DNA of 11,119 nt from an uncultured Prevotella sp. (GCA_937916405.1 CALFUF010000031.1:1-11119), one strand, 5' to 3'; shown: positions 1-6,741, numbered from the stretch's first letter. A program made the numbers and translations. Notes: generated by a model from the sequence alone, not told the origin.

Positions 1-34
1 TGTCTCCATTTTTGTTTTGACTTCTTTCTGTTTG

Positions 35-66
35 CAAATATACACACTTTCCTTGAAACCTCCAAA
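35..66 (-). promoter_or_regulatory. Leftward Bacteroidota-type promoter for a gene off the left edge
   Basis: Read on the minus strand, TATATTTG (42 down to 35) matches the Bacteroidota -7 consensus TAnnTTTG. TTTG (66 down to 63) lies 20 bp upstream, the expected -33 spacing. An ATG follows on the same strand at 9-7, after an A-rich leader of about 20 bases, so a leftward gene probably begins there; only three codons (M-E-T) are inside the window, so its product cannot be named. Confidence 0.55.
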
Positions 67-109
67 TTTTGAGGAGGGAAAGATTTGGCTCCGCTTTAAC
101 TACGATGCG

Positions 110-175
110 CCTAAAGGGGATGAAGGTGCCACCTAAAGGGGATGAAGGTGCCACCTAAAGGGGACGAAGGTGCCG
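110..175. repeat. Three tandem 22-bp repeats (array A)
   Basis: Three consecutive 22-bp units occupy 110-131, 132-153 and 154-175. Units 1 and 2 are identical; unit 3 differs at two positions. The core is CCTAAAGGGGATGAAGGTGC, and in units joined head to tail CACCT and AGGTG can pair as a short hairpin. The array lies between the 3' end of the HU-like gene and the leftward promoter at 35-66. No spacers are present, so this is a minisatellite and not a CRISPR. A related array occurs at 8032-8097. Confidence 0.85.
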
Positions 176-180
176 ACTAA

Positions 181-271
181 CGAGTTTGCACCTACGGGTG
201 AAGATATGTTCACCTATAGGTGCAAATATGTTCAGCAATAGGTTTACATGTTTTCACCTAAGGCTGAAAAC
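181..271. repeat. Degenerate palindromic repeats with roughly 20-24-bp spacing
   Basis: The tract continues array A in a more diverged form. Units begin near 185, 209 and 231 and carry variants of CACCTA/TAGGTG. Bases 211-222 (CACCTATAGGTG) are a perfect 12-bp palindrome. A last hairpin at 250-271 pairs GTTTTCA with TGAAAAC and abuts the stop codon of the HU-like gene at 272-274. It has no good T-run on the minus strand, so calling it a terminator is not justified. Confidence 0.6.
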
Positions 272-892
272 CTACATCCGATAATAGACATACGTGCGTC
301 CCATTTGCTTTCTCCGTAAGAGGGGACTTTCTCCTCCGCAAAAGTCATCGAGGCAACGACGTGCGGAGTGGTAGCGCAGTCCGCTGAGAGCCTGGAACTG
401 GCGGGCAGTAGTCATACCGTTGCAGTTGTCGAGGATGCGGTTGAGGATGCTGAGCATCAGTTCCTTGTCGTACATCTGGCTATTGCCGCAGAGGTCTGTC
501 GCCTTGTGGAAGCCACGGACGCGGTTGCCCACCTCCAAGAGGAAGTCCTTGTTGGGGGTGAAGGTGATGGTGTCGAAATAGATGTCATTGGCAGTAATCT
601 TCTTCGGATCCGTCTCCTGACGGCGCAGTCGGAGCACTGGGGAGAAGGTGCCGATGGGGGTCTCCACCGTCATACCCTCGCTGAGGTACCATTTGGCAGC
701 CTCCTGGAAGGCAATGAACACACGTTTGAACTCTCCGAGGGGCAGTGCGAGATGGTTGTGGCAGAACTGCTCAATGCCCTCGGTACTGATCTTGTTACGC
801 TTTTTAGGACGCACATAGAGTAAGGAACGTCCCTCCGCATCCTTCTTGGGACTGGGATGAATCTCATAGGGGATACCTGAACTTCTTGGCAT
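272..892 (-). CDS. HU-like DNA-binding protein with C-terminal winged-helix-like tail
   Basis: This encodes a 206-residue basic protein with the fold signature of the divergent HU family of Bacteroidota (HU domain fused to wHTH, Ig or Gly-rich tails). Residues 1-125 form the HU part: a basic N-terminus, the helical stretch ISTEGIEQFCHNHLALPLGE, then the beta-arm entry ETPIGTFSPVLRLRR at 77-91, with the conserved G-x-F. Residues about 140-206 look like a small helix-turn-helix/winged domain rich in Arg and Lys, ending RTYVYYRM. The role is probably DNA binding or architecture; a specific target cannot be told. The start ATG at 892 gives the family-typical MPRSSGIPYEI opening. It is divergent from aldA and stands alone. 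The alternative reading in the opposite strand (368-823) is a shadow. Confidence 0.85.
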   Translation of the reverse strand: MPRSSGIPYEIHPSPKKDAEGRSLLYVRPKKRNKISTEGIEQFCHNHLALPLGEFKRVFIAFQEAAKWYLSEGMTVETPIGTFSPVLRLRRQETDPKKITANDIYFDTITFTPNKDFLLEVGNRVRGFHKATDLCGNSQMYDKELMLSILNRILDNCNGMTTARQFQALSGLRYHSARRCLDDFCGGESPLLRRKQMGRTYVYYRM

Positions 893-924
893 GGCTGATG
901 CTAGTTAAATGGTTTTTTGTGGTG

Positions 925-932
925 CAAAGGAA
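925..932 (-). promoter_or_regulatory. Possible -7 box proximal to the HU-like gene
   Basis: On the minus strand TTCCTTTG (932 down to 925) is one base off TAnnTTTG and lies about 33 bases before the ATG at 892. A TTTG at 950-947 is present, but the spacing is 14 bp instead of the usual 19-21, so the match is weak. Confidence 0.3.
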
Positions 933-1003
933 CGATTAAACGAGAACAAAATTAAGAATTTATTCTTTTTTGTCGAGCGTGAGTGCCTTCGCCATATTTT
1001 TGG

Positions 1004-1011
1004 CAAAGGTA
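1004..1011 (-). promoter_or_regulatory. Perfect -7 box, distal, upstream of the HU-like gene
   Basis: TACCTTTG (1011 down to 1004, minus strand) fits the Bacteroidota -7 consensus exactly, but no TTTG sits at the -33 position. If used it would give a leader of about 105 bases ahead of the HU-like gene. That leader would contain an 11-codon reading frame (ATG at 995, TAA at 962-960). Confidence 0.35.
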
Positions 1012-1053
1012 CAAAAAATATTGAGAATATGGTAAAATAACAAAATAAATTTG

Positions 1054-1061
1054 TATATTTG
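1054..1061 (+). promoter_or_regulatory. -7 box of the aldA promoter
   Basis: TATATTTG matches TAnnTTTG exactly and lies about 60 bases before the aldA ATG. No clear TTTG is seen at the -33 spacing; the upstream DNA is strongly AT-rich. A purine-rich AAAAAGGA at 1105-1112, 9 bases before the start, could help ribosome binding. Confidence 0.5.
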
Positions 1062-1121
1062 CAGTCACAACGACTATGATTTAACAAACGATATACTAAT
1101 CTCTAAAAAGGACAAAAGCTT

Positions 1122-2564
1122 ATGAAAGACTTAAAAATGTACATCAACGGTCAGTTCTGCGAGAGTTCCAACGGGAAATGGATTGACGTGTTGAACCCCT
1201 CTACGGAGGAAGTGATTTCCCGTCAACCTGAAGGAACCATCGAGGACGTAAACCGTGCGTTGGATGCTGCCCGTGCCGCCCAGAAAGCATGGGCAAAGAC
1301 CCCAGCTATCGAGCGTGCCCAGTATCTGCTGAAGATAGCAGCCGGCATCAAGGCTCGTGAGCAGGAGTTCACAGAAATCATCATGCGAGAGCAGGGAAAG
1401 ACTCGCAACTGGGCGAGTATCGAGGTAGGAGCCACCATCGCTTATTTCGAGTATATGGCATCCTTCGCCCGTCATATCGAAGGCGAGATCATCCCCTCAG
1501 ACCGTCCTAACGAGACCATCCTGCTGACGAAGAAGCCGATTGGTGTGGTGGCTGGTATCCTGCCATGGAACTTCCCCTTCTTCCTCATTGCCCGTAAGGC
1601 TGGTGCTGCCCTTATCGCCGGCTGTACCATCGTCATCAAACCCTCACAGCTCACCCCTGAGAACTGTACGGAGTTTGCCAAGGTAGTGGCAGAGACTGGT
1701 CTGCCTGCTGGTGTCATCAATATCGTGACGGGCAAGGGCTCTGTCATTGGTAACGAGATGGCTGGCTCACCCAAGATCGACATCGTCAGTGTCACTGGTT
1801 CTGTCGGGGCTGGAGAGAGCATCATGGCAGCAGCCAGCAAGAACATCACGAAGGTCAGTCTGGAGCTGGGTGGCAAGGCACCAGCTATCGTTTGCAAGGA
1901 TGCTGACCTGGAGCGTGCCGCCCAATGGATCGTCGACTCCCGTATCGGCAATAATGGTCAGATTTGTAATAATGCGGAGCGTGTTTACGTACAGAAAGAG
2001 GTGAAGGAAGCCTTCACGAAGATTCTTGTCGACAAGATGAAAGCTGTCAAGGTGGGAGACCCCTGTGCGGATGAGACGGTAGACATGGGACCTCTCGTAG
2101 AGGCACGGGCTATGGAGAGTGTCACTGAGAAGGTGGAGCGTGCCATCAAGCAAGGAGCCAAACTGCTCTGTGGCGGTCAGCGGGTAGGCACCAAGGGCTA
2201 TTTCTATGCTGCCACCGTCCTCGACGAGTGTAAGCAGGAGATGGATATCATCCATGAGGAGACCTTCGGACCTGTCATCCCATTGATAGCGTTTGACACC
2301 ATCGACCAGGCTATCGCATGGGCTAACGACTGCGAGTACGGTCTTGCCTCCTCTATCTTCACCAAAGACCTTAACATTGCCACCAAGGCTTGTCGTGAAC
2401 TGGAATTTGGTGAGACGTATATCAATCGCGAGCATTTCGAGGCTATCCAGGGGTTCCATGCTGGTGTGAAGAAATCAGGTATCGGAGGAGCTGACGGCAA
2501 ACATGGTGTCGATGAGTATCTCGTCACTCATGTCACCTACCTCGACACATACGACGATATGTAA
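1122..2564 (+). CDS. aldA: Lactaldehyde/glycolaldehyde dehydrogenase (AldA family)
   Basis: This encodes a 480-residue NAD(P)-dependent aldehyde dehydrogenase, the usual length for the family. The closest pattern I recognise is E. coli AldA, which oxidises L-lactaldehyde to L-lactate and glycolaldehyde to glycolate in the cytoplasm. Visible active-site elements are PWNFPF with Asn150, general-base Glu248 in LELGGKAPAIV, the nucleophile Cys282 in NNGQICNNAERVYVQ, and HEETFGPV near 375. The C-terminal run FGETYINREHFEAIQGFHAG and KSGIGGADGKHG is strikingly AldA-like. It has its own promoter region and a strong terminator, so it is probably a single-gene unit and not part of the operon that follows. 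In gut Bacteroidota its substrate would plausibly come from fucose or rhamnose breakdown, but no such genes are in the window. Confidence 0.93.
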   Translation: MKDLKMYINGQFCESSNGKWIDVLNPSTEEVISRQPEGTIEDVNRALDAARAAQKAWAKTPAIERAQYLLKIAAGIKAREQEFTEIIMREQGKTRNWASIEVGATIAYFEYMASFARHIEGEIIPSDRPNETILLTKKPIGVVAGILPWNFPFFLIARKAGAALIAGCTIVIKPSQLTPENCTEFAKVVAETGLPAGVINIVTGKGSVIGNEMAGSPKIDIVSVTGSVGAGESIMAAASKNITKVSLELGGKAPAIVCKDADLERAAQWIVDSRIGNNGQICNNAERVYVQKEVKEAFTKILVDKMKAVKVGDPCADETVDMGPLVEARAMESVTEKVERAIKQGAKLLCGGQRVGTKGYFYAATVLDECKQEMDIIHEETFGPVIPLIAFDTIDQAIAWANDCEYGLASSIFTKDLNIATKACRELEFGETYINREHFEAIQGFHAGVKKSGIGGADGKHGVDEYLVTHVTYLDTYDDM

Positions 2565-2571
2565 GTCGCTG

Positions 2572-2612
2572 AACCAAGAATCCTCGCAGACAATCCGCGA
2601 GGATTCTTGGTT
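2572..2612 (+). terminator. Strong intrinsic terminator after aldA
   Basis: A perfect 16-bp inverted repeat (2572-2587 with 2597-2612, AACCAAGAATCCTCGC and its complement) encloses a 9-base loop and begins 7 bases after the aldA stop codon. The T-rich run follows slightly downstream (2631-2640). It separates aldA from the next operon. Confidence 0.85.
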
Positions 2613-2637
2613 TATTGAAAGAAAAAAGTCTTTTTTC

Positions 2638-2668
2638 TTTGCTTTTCGCTCGGTTTTCACTACCTTTG
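2638..2668 (+). promoter_or_regulatory. Promoter of the four-gene lipid-headgroup operon
   Basis: TTTG at 2638-2641 and TACCTTTG at 2661-2668 are separated by 19 bp, an exact fit to the Bacteroidota housekeeping promoter. The start codon at 2700 gives a leader of roughly 25-28 AT-rich bases. The -33 element overlaps the right arm of an A/T palindrome (2618-2640). Confidence 0.8.
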
Positions 2669-2699
2669 CAGGCTGAAATTATAATAATTAAATAGGAAC

Positions 2700-3695
2700 A
2701 TGAACGAAAAGATTCAAAAGACCCTTAAATCCGCTGAGACGGAGGACTGGCTCGACCTGCATGTGGTACGACCGTTCTGCTATTGGTGGGCGGTGCTCTT
2801 TGCAAAACTCGACATACACCCTAATACCGTCACTATTCTCTCTATGATCATCGGAGCAGCCAGCACCTTCTTCTTTGCCTGTGGCTGTTTCTACTATGAG
2901 GGTACCTACGGACTGGTGATGAACATCATCGCTATCCTCATGCTCTGTCTTGCAGACATCTTCGACTGCACAGACGGACAGCTGGCTCGTATGACGGGTA
3001 AGAAGAGTCGTCTGGGGCGCATCCTCGACGGAGCTGCTGGGTTTACGTGGTTTATCCCTATCTATCATGGACTCGTGTATCGTTTCTATATCCATCACGA
3101 TTTGGAGTTCTCATGGCTGGGTATTGCCGATACAGAACAGAATGTCATCATTGCCACCCTCATCGTGTATGCACTGGGCATCATCTCTGGTATCGCAGGA
3201 TTGGCTGGTCAGCAGCGACTTGCTGACTACTATATCCAGGCTCACCTCTTCTTCCTGAAAGGTGAGAAGGGCTCGGAGTTGGATAACTCGAGGAAACAAC
3301 AGGAGATCTACGACCAGATGACGAGTGAGACACCATGGGCGGAGCGTTACTTCCAGAAGACGTATATCGACTATACGAAGAAGCAGGAGAAGAAGACTCC
3401 TGAGTTCCAGAGGATGCTGAATGCGATGCGTGAGAAATATGGCAGTCTCGACAAGATCCCTGCGGACATTCGTGAGGACTTCCACAAGAACTCACTGCCT
3501 CTGATCACGTGGAATGGTCTGCTGACCTTCAATTTCCGCTCTGCATGGCTGTTCTTGTTCTGTCTGCTGGACATCCCTGTGATGAACTTCGTCTTCGAGA
3601 TCGTATGCATGGGGCTGCTCGCTTGGTATGTCAACCATCGTCATGAGACGTTCTGCAAGCAAATCAGAATGAAAATTGAAGAATTGAAGGGGTGA
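2700..3695 (+). CDS. CDP-alcohol phosphatidyltransferase family membrane enzyme
   Basis: This encodes a 331-residue integral membrane protein. Enzymes of this family move a phospho-alcohol between a CDP-activated donor and an acceptor, releasing CMP, at the inner membrane. The family motif D-x2-DG-x2-AR-x8-G-x3-D-x3-D is clear at residues 89-110 (DCTDGQLAR, then GRILD), but the fourth Asp is replaced by Gly114, and Phe115 follows. Predicted membrane segments lie at about 43-62, 69-88, 112-128, 148-170, 280-292 and 293-312. Residues 171-278 form an unusually long, charged soluble insert between the fourth and fifth segments; this makes the protein longer than classic PssA or PgsA. It is first in the operon, and the next gene starts 4 bases after its stop codon. 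The donor cannot be read from sequence; the downstream cytidylyltransferase suggests a dedicated CDP-alcohol such as CDP-ethanolamine. Confidence 0.85.
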   Translation: MNEKIQKTLKSAETEDWLDLHVVRPFCYWWAVLFAKLDIHPNTVTILSMIIGAASTFFFACGCFYYEGTYGLVMNIIAILMLCLADIFDCTDGQLARMTGKKSRLGRILDGAAGFTWFIPIYHGLVYRFYIHHDLEFSWLGIADTEQNVIIATLIVYALGIISGIAGLAGQQRLADYYIQAHLFFLKGEKGSELDNSRKQQEIYDQMTSETPWAERYFQKTYIDYTKKQEKKTPEFQRMLNAMREKYGSLDKIPADIREDFHKNSLPLITWNGLLTFNFRSAWLFLFCLLDIPVMNFVFEIVCMGLLAWYVNHRHETFCKQIRMKIEELKG

Positions 3696-3699
3696 TATC

Positions 3700-4734
3700 A
3701 TGAAGTGGACGAAACAAAGGTTGAACAACTTGTTCTTTTTTCTCGGCATTGCCGCTATCGTGGTGATGCTGTTTACCTTTGACGTCAGTTTCGTCGAACT
3801 ATGGGACCACCTCTGCCATGCCGGCTATTGGCTGATCCCTATCATTGGTGTCTGGATATTCGTCTATGCGCTGAATGCCTTCGCATGGAAAGCCATCATC
3901 GAGGGGAACATCCAAGGGAAGATGCCTGTCAGCTTCTGGCGACTCTATAGACTGACCATCACAGGTTATGCCCTCAACTATGCCACACCAGTAGGTGGAC
4001 TGGGGGGAGAGCCTTATCGTATCATGGAACTGTCGAAGGATATCGACAAGGAGCATGCCACCTCGAGTGTCATCCTCTATGCCATGATGCATTTCTTCGC
4101 GCATTTCTGGTTTTGGTTCATCAGCATCTTCATCTATCTCGCCTTGGTACTGATAGGAGACTTGCCCATCAATGTCACGATTGGCACTACCTTAGGTATC
4201 ATCGTCGTCTTCTGCCTGTTCTTCTTCTATCTCTTCTCAAAGGGATATCGCAACGGACTGGTGAAATATGTGCTGGGCGTGGTAGCGAATATCCCAGGAC
4301 TGAAGAAATGGACATTGCGTTTCTGGGCACGACACTCGGAGGCTATTGAGAATATCGACAAGCAGATAGCGGCACTTTACGGACAGGACACCCGTGCGTT
4401 CTATCGCAGTCTGCTGCTGGAATATTTCTCTCGTGTGGTACAGAGTTCGGAGGTGATGTTCATGCTCCTGCTCTTTGGCATCGACTGTGGAGGCGGATGG
4501 GACGGTCTGACGCTCACCTTCCTCCATAGTATCCTGATTGTCGCCTTCACCACCCTCTTCGCCAACCTGATTGGTTTCCTGCCTATGCAGTTGGGGGTAC
4601 AGGAAGGTGGTTTCGTGCTCTCTATCGCCGCATTAGGACTGTCCGCAGCCCTTGGCATCTTCGTGAGTATCATCTGCCGTGTGAGGGAGATTATCTGGAT
4701 TGCCATTGGTATGGCATTGATCAAATTGAAGTAA
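3700..4734 (+). CDS. UPF0104/LPG-synthase-TM family polytopic membrane protein
   Basis: This encodes a 344-residue protein with about eight hydrophobic segments (for example 11-27, 43-62, 126-150, 160-180, 248-260, 274-293, 303-325 and 328-342). The two conserved family patches are present: YATPVGGLGGEPYR at 94-107 and GFLPMQLGVQEGGF at 292-305. The family includes the flippase half of MprF and stand-alone proteins near lipid or glycolipid genes; it lacks the catalytic aminoacyl-transferase half of MprF. Only 4 bases separate it from the phosphatidyltransferase gene, so the two are almost certainly co-translated. My inference is that it flips or presents the lipid product of the operon; this has no direct sequence proof. 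Confidence 0.8.
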   Translation: MKWTKQRLNNLFFFLGIAAIVVMLFTFDVSFVELWDHLCHAGYWLIPIIGVWIFVYALNAFAWKAIIEGNIQGKMPVSFWRLYRLTITGYALNYATPVGGLGGEPYRIMELSKDIDKEHATSSVILYAMMHFFAHFWFWFISIFIYLALVLIGDLPINVTIGTTLGIIVVFCLFFFYLFSKGYRNGLVKYVLGVVANIPGLKKWTLRFWARHSEAIENIDKQIAALYGQDTRAFYRSLLLEYFSRVVQSSEVMFMLLLFGIDCGGGWDGLTLTFLHSILIVAFTTLFANLIGFLPMQLGVQEGGFVLSIAALGLSAALGIFVSIICRVREIIWIAIGMALIKLK

Positions 4735-4736
4735 TC

Positions 4737-4767
4737 GTCGCAAGACGCTTTTACAAAGCGAAGCGAC
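4737..4767 (+). other. Intercistronic hairpin
   Basis: Arms GTCGC/GCGAC (4737-4741, 4763-4767) and CGCTTT/AAAGCG (4746-4751, 4755-4760) form a two-part stem with a 3-base loop just after the stop codon at 4734. No T-run follows, so it is more likely an mRNA processing or stability element than a terminator. It sits inside the 93-bp gap before the PLP enzyme gene. Confidence 0.45.
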
Positions 4768-4827
4768 TAAAAGAATTGAAAGATTGAAGAATTGAAATAT
4801 CGAAATATCGAAAAAAAACAAAACAAT

Positions 4828-5865
4828 ATGAATTATCTCGACAGAAACGAATTTAACTTTGAGCCCAGCCAGAAAGTGGTTGACACTATCAAGAATTTCG
4901 ACCCAAAGACATTGTGTTTTTATACCCGTATCTACGATCAGGGTAAGAAGAGTGTGATCTCTGTACGCCTCAGCGAGATCTATAACGTACCTGAGGAACA
5001 GGTCTTGCTGACCTATGGTGGCGAGGACATGCTAAAGAACTCCATCCACTATTTCCTGATGCTGGGCGACAACAAGAAGATTCTTATCCCAGAGTTCTCT
5101 TGGTGGTATTATAATCGTGTGGCAAGTGAGTGTGGTGGTACCTTCGAGATGTACCCGCTCCACGAGCAGGAGGACACCTTCGCCTATGACGTGGAGGAGG
5201 TGATTGAATACACCAATCGTGTGCATCCTCGCATGCTGCTGCTCGCCTCTCCTAACAACCCCACAGGTAATGGACTGACTCCTACAGAGATTGGTTGTAT
5301 CATGGAGAATATCCCTGAGGATACCATGGTACTCATCGACGAGGCTTATGCCAGCTTTATCAGTACTGACACAGCATATATCGCTCCTTTGGTCAGCAAA
5401 TACAGCAACCTCATCATCTCACGCACCCTCTCTAAGTTCTATGGACTGCCTGGTCTGCGTTGTGGCTTCGGCTTTATCGGAAAGGGACACGACCAGTTCC
5501 TGAGCTATTGCAACAAATACCTTGGTTACAACCGCTTCTCTGAGGCTGTCGCTCTTGCTGCTCTAGACAGCGATGAGCACTATCGTAAGGTGGCTGATGA
5601 TATGGAATGGGGACGCCAGTTGTATAAGAAGGAGTTAGGCAACCTGCCTGGCTTCAAGGTATACAAGTCTGTTGCCAACTTCATCCTCATCAAGTATCCT
5701 GTGGAGATTAAGAACGCACTGATGGAGGCTTTAAAGGTGCAAGATTATAAGATCAAGTTCATGGGCGACAAGGGACTGGAGTCCTGTCTGCGCATCACCT
5801 TAGGACGTAAGGAGCAGACCCAGACGGTCGTTGATACTATTAAACAGGTACTACAAAACCCCTAA
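4828..5865 (+). CDS. HisC/CobD-like PLP-dependent aminotransferase or decarboxylase (class I/II)
   Basis: This encodes a 345-residue fold-type I PLP enzyme, cytoplasmic. Key residues are visible: NNPTG with Asn144, DEAY with Asp171 and Tyr174, the Schiff-base Lys203 in SRTLSKFYGLPGLRCGF, phosphate-binding Arg211, and the substrate Arg322 in CLRITLGRKE. The overall pattern is that of histidinol-phosphate aminotransferase and its relative CobD (threonine-phosphate decarboxylase); both act on phosphorylated amine substrates. No histidine or cobalamin genes are near. Placed between a lipid-type membrane pair and a cytidylyltransferase, it more likely makes a phospho-amino-alcohol headgroup, for example phosphoethanolamine from phosphoserine by a CobD-like reaction (inference). 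I chose ATG 4828 over an upstream TTG at 4792 because the extra 12 residues are encoded by low-complexity intergenic repeat. The TAA stop at 5863-5865 lies inside a repeat palindrome. Confidence 0.85.
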   Translation: MNYLDRNEFNFEPSQKVVDTIKNFDPKTLCFYTRIYDQGKKSVISVRLSEIYNVPEEQVLLTYGGEDMLKNSIHYFLMLGDNKKILIPEFSWWYYNRVASECGGTFEMYPLHEQEDTFAYDVEEVIEYTNRVHPRMLLLASPNNPTGNGLTPTEIGCIMENIPEDTMVLIDEAYASFISTDTAYIAPLVSKYSNLIISRTLSKFYGLPGLRCGFGFIGKGHDQFLSYCNKYLGYNRFSEAVALAALDSDEHYRKVADDMEWGRQLYKKELGNLPGFKVYKSVANFILIKYPVEIKNALMEALKVQDYKIKFMGDKGLESCLRITLGRKEQTQTVVDTIKQVLQNP

Positions 5866-5966
5866 GTTAGGGGCTGGGGGGCTGAACAAACGAAGACCCC
5901 TTATAGACAAAGATATACGGAAATGAATAAACCTTGTTCAGACCCCCAACCCCCTAACTCAGGGGG
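5859..5966. repeat. Inverted-repeat element, copy 1 (MITE/BIME-like)
   Basis: This 108-bp element has imperfect terminal inverted repeats of about 31-33 bp (5859-5889 against 5934-5966). Each arm carries its own hairpin: CCCCTAAGTTAGGGG at 5859-5873 is a perfect 7+1+7 palindrome, and CCCCCTAACTCAGGGGG lies at 5950-5966. The arms also share GGGGG followed by CTGAACAA (or its complement). It spans the junction between two genes, supplying the stop of one and the N-terminal codons of the next. A second copy lies at 8645-8758. Confidence 0.8.
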
Positions 5967-6705
5967 CTTAATAGGTGTCATTCTTGCCGCTGGCATGGCA
6001 AAACGCCTGCGCCCACTGACAGACACAAAACCCAAGTGTCTGCTGAAGGTGGGTGAGCGCACACTCTTGGAACGCACCATTCGTGCCATGCAACAGGTTG
6101 GCATCAGCGAGTTCGTGGTGGTGACAGGCTATCGCGCAGAGCAGATAGTCGACTTCATAGAGAATACTATAGGAACTATAGCCCCTCCCACCTTCCACTT
6201 CCTCCATAATGCGGACTACGAGCATAACAACAACATTTATTCGCTCTGGATGGCTGGTGAGTATGTGCGTGACAAGGCGTTCTTGCTGATGGATAGTGAT
6301 ATCCTCTGCGACCCTGCCGCTGTGGCGCGTATCGCCCATGAGCCGGAGTCTGCCCTTGCCCTCAATCGCCATGAGTGTGGAGAGGAGGAGATCAAGGTTA
6401 TCGTGGATACTGACGGGCATATCACAGAGATCAGTAAGGTATGCAGCATCCAAGACGCTATCGGTGAGTCTGTGGGCATCGAGAAGATGACGGCAGAATA
6501 CAGCACGGCACTCTATAAGGAGCTCGACCAGATGATTCTGAAGGAAGGACTTATCGATGTGTTCTACGAGCGGTGCTTCGAACGTCTCATTCCACAAGGT
6601 CATACGTTCAAGGTGGTGGATACCACGAGTTATTTCTCCTATGAGTTAGACACGCCAGAGGACTTTGAGCGAGCCAAAGAGCTCATGCCCCAAGAACTTC
6701 TGTAA
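5923..6705 (+). CDS. LicC-like nucleotidyltransferase (probable CTP:phospho-alcohol cytidylyltransferase)
   Basis: This encodes a 260-residue soluble NTP-transferase (Rossmann-like). The signature LAAGMAKRLRP starts at residue 21, with TKPKCLLKV (Lys38) after it; LLMDSDILCD at 121-130 holds the metal-binding Asp pair; HNNNIYSLWMA (101-111) is the N-N-x-Y-S-L patch seen in phosphocholine cytidylyltransferase LicC; and SYELDTPEDFERAKEL closes the C-terminus as in that family. It should condense CTP with a phospho-alcohol to give a CDP-alcohol plus pyrophosphate. This fits the upstream phosphatidyltransferase as user of the product. The gene is last in the operon, 57 bp after the PLP gene. Its first 15 residues (CSDPQPPNSGG in part) are encoded by the repeat element at 5859-5966, and the family core begins only at Gly18; no better start is visible. 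Related IPCT or phosphonate (AEP) cytidylyltransferases are the alternatives. Confidence 0.85.
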   Translation: MNKPCSDPQPPNSGGLIGVILAAGMAKRLRPLTDTKPKCLLKVGERTLLERTIRAMQQVGISEFVVVTGYRAEQIVDFIENTIGTIAPPTFHFLHNADYEHNNNIYSLWMAGEYVRDKAFLLMDSDILCDPAAVARIAHEPESALALNRHECGEEEIKVIVDTDGHITEISKVCSIQDAIGESVGIEKMTAEYSTALYKELDQMILKEGLIDVFYERCFERLIPQGHTFKVVDTTSYFSYELDTPEDFERAKELMPQELL

Positions 6706-6709
6706 ACAT

Positions 6710-6741
6710 AAAAGGAATCAGCCAAACGGTTGATTCCTTTT
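6710..6741. terminator. Bidirectional intrinsic terminator between convergent genes
   Basis: Arms 6710-6723 and 6728-6741 form a 14-bp stem (one G.T wobble, core AAAAGGAATCA/TGATTCCTTTT) with a 4-base AAAC loop. T-rich DNA follows on the plus strand and a TTTT run flanks it on the minus strand. It lies in the 40-bp gap between the nucleotidyltransferase and lptB, so it probably ends both transcripts. Confidence 0.85.

Noticed and set aside
110..175. CRISPR-like short direct repeats
   Set aside because: The 22-bp units are directly abutting with no spacers, there are only three, and no cas genes are present.
368..823. 151-codon open frame on the plus strand opposite the HU-like gene
   Set aside because: It is the complement of a recognisable HU-family gene; its acidic, valine-rich product looks like an antisense artefact.
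1767..2459. 230-codon open frame on the minus strand within aldA
   Set aside because: aldA is clearly recognised on the other strand with all catalytic residues, so this is a shadow frame.
4828..5865. Assignment of the PLP enzyme as HisC
   Set aside because: The motifs fit HisC, but no histidine genes are near and the operon context points to another phosphorylated substrate, so no symbol was given.
1122..6705. aldA as the first gene of the lipid-headgroup operon
   Set aside because: A perfect 16-bp terminator stem and a new consensus promoter lie between aldA and the next gene.
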